Shown here piece by piece: positions 1 through 9,746 of a stretch of DNA of 64,000 bases (the first letter of the stretch is position 1; every line of letters begins with the position of its first letter). The translations under genes and the position numbers were made by a program. Source of the stretch: an uncultured Ignisphaera sp. (GTDB lineage Archaea > Thermoproteota > Thermoprotei_A > Sulfolobales > Ignisphaeraceae). The DNA is taken from contig CALJEI010000006.1 in NCBI GenBank assembly GCA_938074605.1, positions 1-64,000 on the forward strand, read 5' to 3'. The notes below the pieces were generated by a model, which was not told the DNA's origin, ran no database searches, and saw nothing but the letters and a program-made list of their open reading frames with translations.

Positions 1-21
1 AAATTAACTTAATCATTATAT

Positions 22-432
22 TTAAGGCTTAGCCTCTGTAACGGCTGAAATAACATTACAAGCCCTAGTATATATTTTAATAGTATACTTAGCACCAGGA
101 ATAGTAGTAGCACCTTGTAGGTCTAAGTTATATGTTATTTCATTACCAGGTGGAAGACTGATTTCCTGTGTTAATGAATATACTCCTACTCCTGCTATCT
201 CGATTTTGTATATGACTGCAGCTGCTGAACCTTCGTTCTTTATGTGGAGAACTAGTGTAGAAGTGGTAGCGTTGATGTAGCTGTCTGGGTATACCTTTAT
301 ACTCTCTGTTCCTCCTAGTGTTGCCCACCAGCCCATTATCCATCCTATTACTCCTATGGCTATTACTAGTGTTACTGCCACTAGTATTACTACGGCTATT
401 ATTGGTTCTATTCCCTTGTATAAGATCTTCAT
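22..432 (-). CDS. Archaeal type IV pilin-like protein
   Basis: A 136-residue pilin precursor. The N-terminus MKILYKG followed by IEPIIAVVIL is a class III (prepilin) signal: a short basic leader, predicted cleavage after Gly7, and a hydrophobic helix to about residue 33 that would form the filament core. The remaining roughly 100 residues look like a beta-rich extracellular domain. It lies downstream of the platform protein and ATPase genes and next to a decayed paralogue, so it is probably the filament subunit or a minor pilin of that machine. It has its own TATA box and a GAGGT ribosome site. The family call is from the signal sequence; whether the filament serves adhesion or another purpose is unknown. 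Confidence 0.8.
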   Translation of the reverse strand: MKILYKGIEPIIAVVILVAVTLVIAIGVIGWIMGWWATLGGTESIKVYPDSYINATTSTLVLHIKNEGSAAAVIYKIEIAGVGVYSLTQEISLPPGNEITYNLDLQGATTIPGAKYTIKIYTRACNVISAVTEAKP

Positions 433-467
433 TTTTATTTTACCTCTTTCTATATTTTGTTTTTTGG

Positions 468-477
468 GTTTATATAT
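468..477 (-). promoter_or_regulatory. TATA box of the pilin gene
   Basis: On the minus strand this reads ATATATAAAC, about 40 bases before the pilin ATG. An AGAGGT ribosome site lies at about 442-448, so the transcript would have a short leader. This suggests the pilin is also expressed independently of the upstream ATPase/platform genes. Confidence 0.5.
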
Positions 478-492
478 CCTATAGTTTGGTTT

Positions 493-859
493 TTACTTTA
501 CTATTGTTACTTTTACTACTTTTTCTGGTATTAGGTGTGGTGTTCCTAATTTTAGATATAGTCTTATGATGTATATTGTTCTGTGGTATATTACTTGTGT
601 GGCTTTATTTGTATATCTTTTTGTTGTCCTGGCTCTACTGTTTTTGGTGGATTTAATATAATTTCCTCTATTCCATGTATCTCTATTTTGTAGATTTCTT
701 ACATATCCTTCATTTACTGCTTTTATGTGTAGCCACTAGTATTCTTAGTGGCTTTGGTTTTCACATTATTGAGTTGTATATTGTTAGTAGTATTATGCCT
801 ATTGCTGTAAATGTTATAGCTACTCCAATTGGGATTGCTATAGCGAATAGTCTATTCAT
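493..859 (-). pseudogene. Decayed type IV pilin paralogue
   Basis: The minus strand starts at ATG 859, three bases after the platform gene's stop, and reads a 32-residue hydrophobic peptide (MNRLFAIAIPIGVAITF...) ending in TGA at 761-763. Pilin-like sequence then continues in other frames. LHIKAVNEGYV (frame with codon at 730) and IYKIEIHG (frame with codon at 690) match LHIKNEG and IYKIEIAG of the intact pilin next door, in the same order. A final segment (YLKLGTPHL to VKVTIVK) ends at TAA 493-495. At least one nonsense codon and about three frameshifts are needed to join the parts. The adjacent intact pilin is the closest relative visible here. Sequencing error is an alternative, but several lesions in one gene make decay more likely. 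Confidence 0.65.
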
Positions 860-862
860 ATA

Positions 863-2695
863 CTATGCACCTAGATAGGTAAGTGTAGCTACTAGCGATA
901 TTGCTGATACTGTTGATAGTATTGCTGCATGGAGGAATCCTGATGCTATCGTTGTCTGTGACGACTTTCCTGCTATTAGCCCCATTACATAGGAATTCAC
1001 AATGTTTCCAAGTCCCATTACAAGTAGAAGTGGTGTTACTACCGCTAGTGATATGTTTGCCATTGTGAGTAACATATACATTATTATTATTGGCATTGTT
1101 GCAAGCATTACTGCTCCAAAGTATGGAAGAATTATCTGTGTCCTCATTCTTCTTCTCGTCTCCTCCTCAAGCTCACTTAGAATTTGGGTAAATCTAGCTA
1201 GAACATCTATAACCTCTGGAGACCCTCCACCAACAATAATAGAATCCGCTAAAAACCTAAATGATGCTACTACAAACCATTCTTTTACACCTCTAAGAGC
1301 TCTTCTAAGAGCATCCTCAAGACTAAGGCCTATTGAGAGAGCAGCAGCAGCTCGTGTAACCACTGGTGATAGTGTTCTATAGCTTCTTGCTGAAAGCATT
1401 ATTATACACTTCTCTGGCGCTAAACCTGTTTTTCTTACCTCGCTTAAATCCCTAAGAAAATCAGCAGTTGATCTAACAATACCTCTATAGCCTTTCACCA
1501 TAGCTCTATAGGTAAACCATGGGGGTAGGGATAGAGTTAGAATTGCAATAATTAGCGACATCATTAAAGACTTCACAATCCCTAGATTTAGAGCACCACC
1601 TAATAGCAGGTCAATACCACCAGTCACCATAAGTGCAACTATAAATACTGCTATAGACATAGGTATACATGTAATTAATGTTGTATAGGCCCTTCCATAG
1701 TTTATAGGAGTTCTAGGCTGGTTTAAATGAATAGCAAACATTATAGCCATACCCATTACCGGAAGAGCGAGAAAGTTATATAGGGACGGCATTGTAATAT
1801 CAATAGCTATAACCACCTCTCCAGGAGTTCTCATAGCCTGTGCAGCTGTAATTGCGCTAGAGACTGCAAAGAATACAAATAGTGTTACAGATACAATTAC
1901 ACCAAATATTGTATAGACCTCTAGATAGGACGAAAGTCTACCCATAATAGCCTTAATCTCATTTATTCTCAACTCAAATAACTCCCTAGTTCTAATCTCA
2001 AGATAGTGAACAACATCACCACCACTTCTAAGAGTTGTGGTATAGCCCAGCATAAGATCTCTAAATTTTGTACATGGATGGCGAAGAGCAACATAATTTA
2101 GGGCAGTAAGCGGATCTTCTCCAAACATTTTAATTCTCGTTATAATCCTCTGCGCCTCCCCCCTAATCCCTTTAAAAACTTTTAGCTGAGAAACTCTTTC
2201 AATAACCTTCTCAAAGCTATAGCCACCTCTAGTCATTGTGGATATATAGGCCATGAAGAAAGGAAGCTCATTTTCAACCTCAACTCTTCTTATAGAGGCC
2301 ATTAAACCTGGGTATGCAAGTCTGAAGGAGAAAAGAAGCATAGGAATAGCTATAGCTATAACTATAGCTATAGCCATATACACTAGTGGTGGAGCTGTAA
2401 AGAAGTAGATAAGAATTATAGTTAGTATGGAGAATATAACTGCAAATACTGTTAGTGCTATAGTCTCTGAAGCATATTTAATGGGATGTATAGCAAGTCC
2501 TGCTCTTTCTATGGCTTTATCAAGCTCAAATGTTTTTACAAGTCCTTTTCCCCACGATTCAAAGAAGCTAAGGGAGAGGGCTGTAAAAACCTCTCTTACT
2601 GTAGGTGCTCTTCTACTTGTAGCCATTTTCCGATTCTGTAGAGGCTGTTTCACACCTTTCCTTCCCTTTTTTACTAGCCAGAGTCTTAACTTCAT
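863..2695 (-). CDS. Type IV pilus/archaellum-like platform protein (tandem T2SF/GspF domains)
   Basis: A 610-residue polytopic membrane protein of the GspF/TadC/FlaJ class, the inner-membrane platform that couples an assembly ATPase to pilin insertion. Two cytoplasmic T2SF domains are visible, the first near residues 138-240 (ELPFFMAYISTMTRGGYSFEKVI) and the second near 420-540 (STADFLRDLSEVRKTGLAPEKC). Hydrophobic blocks lie near 80-125, 260-400 and the C-terminus. It starts 15 bases after the ATPase stop with an AGGTGG ribosome site, so the two are co-transcribed. The family is clear; which filament it builds is inferred only from the pilin genes downstream. Confidence 0.85.
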   Translation of the reverse strand: MKLRLWLVKKGRKGVKQPLQNRKMATSRRAPTVREVFTALSLSFFESWGKGLVKTFELDKAIERAGLAIHPIKYASETIALTVFAVIFSILTIILIYFFTAPPLVYMAIAIVIAIAIPMLLFSFRLAYPGLMASIRRVEVENELPFFMAYISTMTRGGYSFEKVIERVSQLKVFKGIRGEAQRIITRIKMFGEDPLTALNYVALRHPCTKFRDLMLGYTTTLRSGGDVVHYLEIRTRELFELRINEIKAIMGRLSSYLEVYTIFGVIVSVTLFVFFAVSSAITAAQAMRTPGEVVIAIDITMPSLYNFLALPVMGMAIMFAIHLNQPRTPINYGRAYTTLITCIPMSIAVFIVALMVTGGIDLLLGGALNLGIVKSLMMSLIIAILTLSLPPWFTYRAMVKGYRGIVRSTADFLRDLSEVRKTGLAPEKCIIMLSARSYRTLSPVVTRAAAALSIGLSLEDALRRALRGVKEWFVVASFRFLADSIIVGGGSPEVIDVLARFTQILSELEEETRRRMRTQIILPYFGAVMLATMPIIIMYMLLTMANISLAVVTPLLLVMGLGNIVNSYVMGLIAGKSSQTTIASGFLHAAILSTVSAISLVATLTYLGA

Positions 2696-2709
2696 AACAT
2701 ACCACCTAT

Positions 2710-4317
2710 CTAAATAAAGCCAATGATCCTGAGGATGTTGACTGGATCTATATAGTATCTATGGATATATGTTGCAACAGATCTATAGTCATTTCTACCA
2801 GTTTCTACAAGCCAATCAAGAACAGCTTTTCTCTTCCTAAGCTCCTCCAGTAGACTATCAATTGAAAGCCCAGTTAACTCACCTATTCTTTTTAGCATAA
2901 TACTGTTTTTAATATCAATTGAGAAGGTATCCTCTATGGGATTCCATCTAGCAATCTCCATATAGTCATTAAAGTCTCTAACCTCCCACACATTTGTTAT
3001 CCTTCTAGCTGGTCTTACCCTACCCCTCTCATCCCTTATCTGAACTCTTCTAATAACCATAGCTATATTTATTAGAGGTATATATGACTCTGGAATATCC
3101 ATAGGCTTTGATGTAAGTCTCTTTACAGCGGCATCAATATTTTCAGCATGTAGTGTCGTCATACCGCTGTGACCAGTTGCAATAGCCTGAAAAAGTACAA
3201 ATGCTTCCTCACCCCTCACCTCACCAACTATAATTACATCGGGTCTATATCTAAGGGAGAGCCTAACTAGGTGGAAGAGAGAGACCTCACCAACCCCACT
3301 ACCTATGTAAGATGGTCTTGATACAAGCTGCACCCAGTTATCGTGTGGAAGTCTAAGCTCAGGGGTATCCTCTATAGTCACCACCTTATATGTTGGTCTA
3401 AGGAGGGTTGCAAGAGCGTTTAACGTAGATGTTTTACCTGAGCCAGTAACACCAAGTATAAGTGTTGTTAGCTTATAGTCCATTGCAAGCCAGAAGTAGG
3501 CTGCAATCTCAGATGAAATTGTATTAAAGCTAATTAGATCAGCTATTGTTATGGGTGATTCACTAAATTTTCTAATAGTGAATGTAGAGCCTGAGGTAGA
3601 AACCTCCTTTCTAAATGTTGCTGCAAGTCTATGTCCACCAGGTAGAATTGCATCTAGAACTGGATAGGCTACAGAGATATGCTTACCAGCCATATGCGCT
3701 AGTTTAAGTAGATATTCATCTAAATCCTCCTCACTAGAAAACTCTATATTCGTTGGAATGGATTCATATTTTCTATGCCATACATATATAGGTTTTCTAG
3801 GACCGTTACAGGATATATCCTCTATATACCTGTCCCTAAAGATGGGGTCTAGAATACCATAGCCAGCCAAATCCCTCTCAACATAATACTCTATCTTACT
3901 CCATGATAGTCCAGGGGTTTTTGTAAATCTAATTTGGAACTCTCTAATAACTCTTCTAGCAGTTTTTAGAATCTCCCTAGTGGCATCTATATCTAGAGAA
4001 ACTATAGGCTTAAGCTCCCATATAATGAAGTCCTTAATCTGGTTATATATTCTCTGCTCATCTTCAGAAAGAGAGATTTCGTAGACCTCATAAAATATTC
4101 TCCCAGTAGCCTCATCCTCAACAATATTTATATATGCAAAGGGCTCTCTAACAGAATAAGACTCTATCTTTCTATACCCCTTTATAGTACTAAACAGCTT
4201 ATGTATAGCTCTATACGATACCCCAAGAGGGGGTGTCTCTAAGTCGGGGCTAGCCTCTATAGGCTGAGACCTAGACCTTTTCTTAAATAGCTTAGCAAAC
4301 TTCTCAAAGGGATTCAC
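2710..4317 (-). CDS. Type II/IV secretion ATPase (GspE/VirB11/PilB-like)
   Basis: A 535-residue hexameric secretion ATPase that would power pilin assembly at the cytoplasmic membrane face. Walker A is GVTGSGKT near residues 289-296, the acidic box is EDTPELRLP near 316-324, Walker B is DVIIVGEVRG near 360-369, and the His box is GHSGMTTLH near 382-390. The N-terminal part (about 80-260) matches the usual N-domain of this family. The start is GTG with an upstream GGTG ribosome site. It is the first gene of the minus-strand pilus cluster and shares a short divergent promoter region with the large surface protein gene. Confidence 0.9.
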   Translation of the reverse strand: MNPFEKFAKLFKKRSRSQPIEASPDLETPPLGVSYRAIHKLFSTIKGYRKIESYSVREPFAYINIVEDEATGRIFYEVYEISLSEDEQRIYNQIKDFIIWELKPIVSLDIDATREILKTARRVIREFQIRFTKTPGLSWSKIEYYVERDLAGYGILDPIFRDRYIEDISCNGPRKPIYVWHRKYESIPTNIEFSSEEDLDEYLLKLAHMAGKHISVAYPVLDAILPGGHRLAATFRKEVSTSGSTFTIRKFSESPITIADLISFNTISSEIAAYFWLAMDYKLTTLILGVTGSGKTSTLNALATLLRPTYKVVTIEDTPELRLPHDNWVQLVSRPSYIGSGVGEVSLFHLVRLSLRYRPDVIIVGEVRGEEAFVLFQAIATGHSGMTTLHAENIDAAVKRLTSKPMDIPESYIPLINIAMVIRRVQIRDERGRVRPARRITNVWEVRDFNDYMEIARWNPIEDTFSIDIKNSIMLKRIGELTGLSIDSLLEELRKRKAVLDWLVETGRNDYRSVATYIHRYYIDPVNILRIIGFI

Positions 4318-4447
4318 TATTCACCACTTATCAGATAGCAGTTACGGAAGTATATATAGGTAATAGAGTATATAAACTTCTCTGCAAGATTTATAAAGCT
4401 TTATTTTAATTATTTAATACAGATATTTAGTATGATAGGTTTGCCAT

Positions 4448-7400
4448 ATGAACTGGAGAACAGATTTAATAATTTTGGCGGTCATGGCCTCTATTATATC
4501 ACTCTATACATCTTCACCCAATGTATATGCGGAATTTACACAGCCAATGGATATAGTATTCAGCTATACAATTGATGTAGTGAGACTGGGGGTAATGCCA
4601 AGATATATAGCTGCTATAGATGTTAATCGACTACTTATAGCAGGCACTATAAATAATAGCAATGGCGTAGCTATTCTAAATGTAAATGATCCCTATATAG
4701 GTGCTGTAGTTGAGCAAATATATCCATTGACGGGTAGCCCAACATGTATAGCTGTAGATGGTTTTCCTGTAAGAAGGGTTGCTGTTGGTAGCGATATGGG
4801 CGATGTTCTAGTGTTTAATATTGAGGGTGGTAGAATAACTAGGTATCTACATACTATACTGGGTGCAGACTTCTATGTAAATAAAATCTATCTCTCAAGA
4901 GCGACACAATCATATAAGGTGATTGTGCTTACCAGTGAGGGTGGTCCAAGGACAGTGCCGTGTACAAGATGCTATGCATATATATTTGATGAGGGTCTGC
5001 CTGGCATTATGAGAATTGGTCCTAGAACTGGCAATGCTACTATAGCTATTGATGGAGTATATGTACAGGATATTGTACCGCTAACAGTATTTGACACTAC
5101 GGCAGTGTATAGCAATGCTTCACTGGTTGCCTTAACCTATATACCGGCTACCCTCATAAGACTAGAGTTTAGCATAGCATATCTTTACAACGATACACTG
5201 TATCCAGCTGCAAATACCTTGGTAGAGGTCTTGGCATATGATAAGGCTAGAGGTATAAGCTATCTATATGGTGTTAACGCCAATGATAGGGGCAATGTAT
5301 CTATACCAATAATAGTAGGGCTATATGCAAACCTCTCAATAAGGGATGTAACTGGTAGAATTATCTGGAGTACAGTATTTGATCCAGCAAAACATATAGC
5401 TATAGACAATACTGTCACACTACCATCAGTTATAATAACGACTCAACCTGATACAAGGCCTGCTACAAGAGTTTATGGGACACCAGAATTTCTAAAGGTT
5501 GCTATAGAGGTTCTAGATCTATCTAATGCTCCAAGCAGATACACTATTGTTGCATCTTCAAACTTTAGACTCAATATAGATGTAGAGGGTCTCTCCTTTA
5601 TAATTAGTGCTAAAGAGCCTCGCTACACGCTGGTATTTGGATATCCATCGAAAGGGGAGCTGAATATTGTTAGAGTAGCTATAGCTGGTAGAATCCTTCA
5701 GAGAGTAATTCAGACAATAGACTATATAGGTCTAAATACAGTGCCTGTAAGTGTGGTAACATATGCTGATGGAAGCTATATGCATGTGGCTCTCTCAGAT
5801 GGAAGGATAAGAGTCTTTAGACCTACGCCTTATAATCACACACTATACTATATCTATCCGATGGATGCCCCAGTGAGAAAGTTTCTACCCATATTAACAG
5901 TAGAGGGCTATGTATATACAGTTATAACAGCTAGAGGCATACAAGTTTTAACAGCATCGCCAACCCAGATACCAGTAATAAGAAACTTAACAACATTATA
6001 TGGAACAGTGCCGGGCTATGTAGATGGTGATGTTCTAGCCGATTTATCTACACTATTTCTAGCATCTACAAAAAGCGTTACTGTAGTTAGAAATATAGAT
6101 GTTGCAGCTAGAGGGAGAAGGGTAGTTACACTAGATGAGATTAGAGCTCCAAGTCTTATAGTAAAGCTATCTCTACCTATAAATGAGACCTATGATAAGG
6201 TTACAGCCAGCTTCACCTATCCAAAAAATACAGTTATAGTTAAGCCTGATGAAAATGGCTTTATAAGAATAGATAATGTGGTACCAGGTATAAATTATAG
6301 CCTATCTATATGGTATCAAGAACCATATGTAGTACCAGAAAATAAAAGCATATTGTTAACAAGCTTTAAGGATGAGTTTATCGAAATTCCAATGAGGTAT
6401 AGAGAATATACTGTTAGGATTAAAATATTTGATCCATTGAATGGAGAGCCGATAGTACCATATAATATGTATATTGATGGTAAGCTAGTTGCTGAAAAAG
6501 TAAAGCTGCCAGAGATTATCGCCAAGGCTATATATGGTCTTCACACAATTACTTTAGAGCCTGCTAAAGGCTATGAGGCAGCATACGAACCACTTACACA
6601 AAACATATATATTGATAGTGATAAAGAGTTGGAGATACAGCTAATTAGAAAAAGCTATAGGCTAACATTACATATCATAGATCGAGTATCGAATACCTCA
6701 CCTAAAGCCCCCATACAGATAAGGTTTCCAGCTATAGGAAGAATACATATCCTATCGCCAGGTGAATATCTAGAGACAACAATGCAGTTTGGCAATACAA
6801 CAGTTTATATAGAGCCAGTAAGAGGTTGGGAGTTTGCCTATAGCCCAACAACAGCCATTGTTGAGGTTTTGGGCGATTCTAGCTATACAATCTATATAGA
6901 TAGGATAAAGTATAGAGTTAAGCTAAACATATATGATGAATATACGTATAGCTTAGTAACACCGGTACAGATTCTCATTAATGGGACCTTAGTTTATAGA
7001 GGCTCTGAAAATACTATAGATTTTACAGTAGGCTATGGTATATGGAATTTAACTATTGCGCCATATGGAGAGAGAGCATATACACCATATACCACTGTGA
7101 TATATATTGATGGTGATCAAGAACTAGAGTATGTACTGAATAGAACTCTATATGGAGTTGTACTTGAGGTTAGAGATGTATATGGGCCACTGCTAACACC
7201 ACTAAATATTTCCATGAGTGGTATAGTTAATGCTAGCCAGATACTAAAGCCTCCTGCAACAAGGATAAGCTTTATGCTACCATATGGAGAATACAGGGTG
7301 TATATAGAGCCTATAGGAGATGCAAGAAAAATCTATATGCCAATAACCACAAACCTAATAGTTAAGTCAGATCTGCTTAAAACAATAGGTGTTGAGAGAA

Positions 7401-8029
7401 TTAGATATAGACTAGATATATCTATCCGCGACATGCCAATAGGAAGAGTTACTGGTATATTTGATCTGTATGCAAATAAGAGTAAGATATATAGTGGAAT
7501 TAGAGGTATAGCCTCAATAGAGATTCCATGTGGTGTCTACAGTATAGAGCTAGTACCCCAACCACCATGGGATACATTCTATGAATCATCAAAACCTATA
7601 GTAACACATATATTCAATGATACATCCCTTATTGTTACTGTAAATAGAAAGAGTTTTAACTTAAGAATAGCTATTGTAGAGGGGGCAACACCTGTAAAAA
7701 ATGCCCTTGTATCTATAGAAAGCCTTGAAACTGGTGTTATTATAACACAGCTCATAACTGATGAAAGTGGAGTTATATCTACAAAGATACCATATGGAGT
7801 ATATAAAGTGGCTGTTACACACCAAGACTACTACCCACATGAGGTGGTGGTAAATATTGTTGGAGATGTCTATGAGATAGCCTATTTGAGGCCAACTATA
7901 ACAACACTTATAATGAGGTATCTACCCATAGTACTTGTATTGATTGGAGTAGCAGCAGGTATGTATATTATTCTAAAGGTTAAAGCTATTATAGCAAGGA
8001 GGCTTACTCCTGAGGAAGAGCTGTTCTAG
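4448..8029 (+). CDS. Large membrane-anchored extracellular repeat protein, function unknown
   Basis: A 1193-residue protein with an N-terminal hydrophobic signal or anchor (about residues 8-28) and one C-terminal transmembrane helix (about 1155-1178) followed by a short basic tail, giving an outside-facing topology. The first 550 residues look like a beta-propeller, with blade-like VNDPYIGAVV and DGRIRVFRP segments. From about 620 to 1140 there are around six diverged repeats of about 85 residues, each built as YRxxIxIxD...G..hIEP.gYE..Y.P.T, resembling PEGA or carboxypeptidase-regulatory beta-sandwich repeats. Many NxT/S sequons suggest N-glycosylation. It is divergent from the pilus ATPase gene, so it may act with that system, but this is inference. 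No enzymatic motif is seen. Confidence 0.75.
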   Translation: MNWRTDLIILAVMASIISLYTSSPNVYAEFTQPMDIVFSYTIDVVRLGVMPRYIAAIDVNRLLIAGTINNSNGVAILNVNDPYIGAVVEQIYPLTGSPTCIAVDGFPVRRVAVGSDMGDVLVFNIEGGRITRYLHTILGADFYVNKIYLSRATQSYKVIVLTSEGGPRTVPCTRCYAYIFDEGLPGIMRIGPRTGNATIAIDGVYVQDIVPLTVFDTTAVYSNASLVALTYIPATLIRLEFSIAYLYNDTLYPAANTLVEVLAYDKARGISYLYGVNANDRGNVSIPIIVGLYANLSIRDVTGRIIWSTVFDPAKHIAIDNTVTLPSVIITTQPDTRPATRVYGTPEFLKVAIEVLDLSNAPSRYTIVASSNFRLNIDVEGLSFIISAKEPRYTLVFGYPSKGELNIVRVAIAGRILQRVIQTIDYIGLNTVPVSVVTYADGSYMHVALSDGRIRVFRPTPYNHTLYYIYPMDAPVRKFLPILTVEGYVYTVITARGIQVLTASPTQIPVIRNLTTLYGTVPGYVDGDVLADLSTLFLASTKSVTVVRNIDVAARGRRVVTLDEIRAPSLIVKLSLPINETYDKVTASFTYPKNTVIVKPDENGFIRIDNVVPGINYSLSIWYQEPYVVPENKSILLTSFKDEFIEIPMRYREYTVRIKIFDPLNGEPIVPYNMYIDGKLVAEKVKLPEIIAKAIYGLHTITLEPAKGYEAAYEPLTQNIYIDSDKELEIQLIRKSYRLTLHIIDRVSNTSPKAPIQIRFPAIGRIHILSPGEYLETTMQFGNTTVYIEPVRGWEFAYSPTTAIVEVLGDSSYTIYIDRIKYRVKLNIYDEYTYSLVTPVQILINGTLVYRGSENTIDFTVGYGIWNLTIAPYGERAYTPYTTVIYIDGDQELEYVLNRTLYGVVLEVRDVYGPLLTPLNISMSGIVNASQILKPPATRISFMLPYGEYRVYIEPIGDARKIYMPITTNLIVKSDLLKTIGVERIRYRLDISIRDMPIGRVTGIFDLYANKSKIYSGIRGIASIEIPCGVYSIELVPQPPWDTFYESSKPIVTHIFNDTSLIVTVNRKSFNLRIAIVEGATPVKNALVSIESLETGVIITQLITDESGVISTKIPYGVYKVAVTHQDYYPHEVVVNIVGDVYEIAYLRPTITTLIMRYLPIVLVLIGVAAGMYIILKVKAIIARRLTPEEELF

Positions 8030-8072
8030 TAGGTAGCTATAAAAGAAATAAAAATATTTTATGGTTTTTACA

Positions 8073-8486
8073 CTATATGAATCTAAGCAAAACTGCCTTA
8101 GGTATATCATCACTATATATTACTGTTAGCCGAATTTCTATATCTATGTTGCTGAGAATCTCAATTTCTTTTCTAATAGCTGTAAGAAGCATTATTTTAT
8201 TATTAAGAGATTCTATAGCAGTCTCATAGGCCATAAGCTCCTGTGCTGGTACAGGATTTACTACTATCCTTACATTTCTTAACGCTATCTCATTCTGTGA
8301 TGTAGGTTCTGGTAGGCCTAGTTTTCCTAAAAGGCTTCTAAGTTTCTTCTCCTGTTCAACCTTTACTCTAAGTTCTTCAACCTTTTTAAGCATCTCGCCA
8401 AGTCTTCTTCTAAGTTCTGCAATATTATCATCAATATGTTTCATAAATTCTCCAATACTATTGAACTCCTTTATGGTGTCACTCAT
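8073..8486 (-). CDS. Small coiled-coil protein, unknown
   Basis: A protein of about 137 residues that I do not recognise. The N-terminal half (roughly residues 15-60) is a charged heptad-like coiled coil (IAELRRRLGEMLKKVEELRVKVEQ), and the C-terminal half contains a second helix-rich segment followed by a beta-type end (RLTVIYSDDIPKAVLL). No signal peptide or membrane segment is visible. ATG 8486 is preferred because an AGGTG ribosome site lies six bases upstream, although GTG 8495 is also in frame. It converges with the large surface protein gene. Confidence 0.6.
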   Translation of the reverse strand: MSDTIKEFNSIGEFMKHIDDNIAELRRRLGEMLKKVEELRVKVEQEKKLRSLLGKLGLPEPTSQNEIALRNVRIVVNPVPAQELMAYETAIESLNNKIMLLTAIRKEIEILSNIDIEIRLTVIYSDDIPKAVLLRFI

Positions 8487-8614
8487 AGACTTCACCTCTG
8501 TACTCCTTAAAAAATTGGCTTAGAAGTATTTATATATTTTTAGAGTAGCAATATTTTTTATCTTAGTTAGCTATTCTAGCTGTTTATAGTGGAGGTATAA
8601 AGTGGTGTATACTA

Positions 8615-9364
8615 ATGTTTCTAAGTAGGGGGGGTGTTATTGAGACTGTTAGAGCAAGTGTAAAAACTCTTAGAAGTATATTGAGTAGCTATATTGGTAA
8701 TAGGTTTACTGGCCGTATAACCTATAGATATCCAGCCGAGGGGATCTTCATATCTATAGAGATGGTGAATGGTCTTCTTATAGCATGCAGGGGGGTGGCG
8801 CTAGGGGCACTATATGAGGGGGCTAGCTGCTGTGAGGTCGCTGTAAAATATCTAGATAGATTAGAGGGCAGTATAGAGGTTGTAGAGATTAGTGTAGATG
8901 CAATTATGAACGATATCATAGTTTTCCCCTCCTCTAAAATAGAGGGGGAAACAGAACTCAATAGACAACTTACGGTAATGGCACCCACTGCCGAATTGGC
9001 TAAGGAGGTAAAAGAACCTTCTATACCACCACCCAAATATGGGGTAGGTACAGTATCTAATGAGTGTATAGATCCAATACAGCTCTACAGTATATTAAAG
9101 ACATCTCAACTAATCTTTCAAACAATCAACTTTCTTCATCATACAGATATTGAGAAGATAGTAAGTGAACTGAGAAGTAGAAATCCTAGCTATATCTATA
9201 TAAGTAGTACTGTAGATGGAGGAACACTACGAATACTCATAGACGTAACAAACAATATAGGATATTACCAGCTTGAAGTAGAGAACACCACTATATGTGG
9301 TGAGGAAGCCCATAGACGATACCTTAAAGAAAATCTTCTAAACGTAAAAATATGGATAGTATAA
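8615..9364 (+). CDS. Uncharacterised crenarchaeal protein
   Basis: A 249-residue soluble protein not assigned to a family with certainty. Residues 1-110 (RSILSSYIGNRFTGRITYRY..GIFISIEMVNGLLIACRG) resemble the beta-rich N-terminal region of archaeal DUF2226-type proteins: a strand-rich fold with a conserved GLLIAC-like core. A proline-rich linker near 130-145 joins a second mixed domain. The start is supported by a GTGGTG ribosome site. It stands alone between two intergenic regions. No catalytic motif is visible. Confidence 0.6.
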   Translation: MFLSRGGVIETVRASVKTLRSILSSYIGNRFTGRITYRYPAEGIFISIEMVNGLLIACRGVALGALYEGASCCEVAVKYLDRLEGSIEVVEISVDAIMNDIIVFPSSKIEGETELNRQLTVMAPTAELAKEVKEPSIPPPKYGVGTVSNECIDPIQLYSILKTSQLIFQTINFLHHTDIEKIVSELRSRNPSYIYISSTVDGGTLRILIDVTNNIGYYQLEVENTTICGEEAHRRYLKENLLNVKIWIV

Positions 9365-9746
9365 CACCAACAACCTATTAAATGGTATATATGGTAAGAA
9401 CAAATTATATAGTACTACGTATCTAAAAGCCCCATTCATTTAGGATATGGAGGAGGTCAGAGGTCTGTATACTGTAGATAGGGTTTGGAGAATAGTTAGA
9501 GGCTTGAGAGAAACAATGAGAATATAGCTCTATAGGGATGCTACTATATAGCTGAAACACCTACGGTGTATATGGGGAATATATTAAATAGCTATTTAAA
9601 TTATAGTCATTGGTAGAGTTGATGTAATGGATTTTGGTTTTAAATATTGATTCTATTTCTGGTTCTGTATGTAACACCACAATATTACTTTCACTTACGA
9701 TTTCCTCCCTCTACAGATATGTTGGCAGTGTCTATAACTATGGGTA
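9365..9746 (+). other. 382-bp intergenic region
   Basis: No convincing gene. One 26-codon frame (ATG 9447, MEEVRGLYTVDRVWRIV...) is open but lacks a convincing ribosome site and I do not call it. The sequence immediately before the nrdD start has a stop at 9735-9737 in the nrdD frame, so no longer NrdD N-terminus is available from here. Confidence 0.4.

Noticed and set aside
2345-2380. Near-palindromic CTATAG repeats inside the platform gene
   Set aside because: They simply encode an alternating Ala-Ile hydrophobic helix (AIAIVIAIAIP), and the palindrome is imperfect at its centre.
9447-9527. 26-codon frame MEEVRGLYTVDRVWRIV...
   Set aside because: Weak ribosome site and no supporting context; expected by chance.
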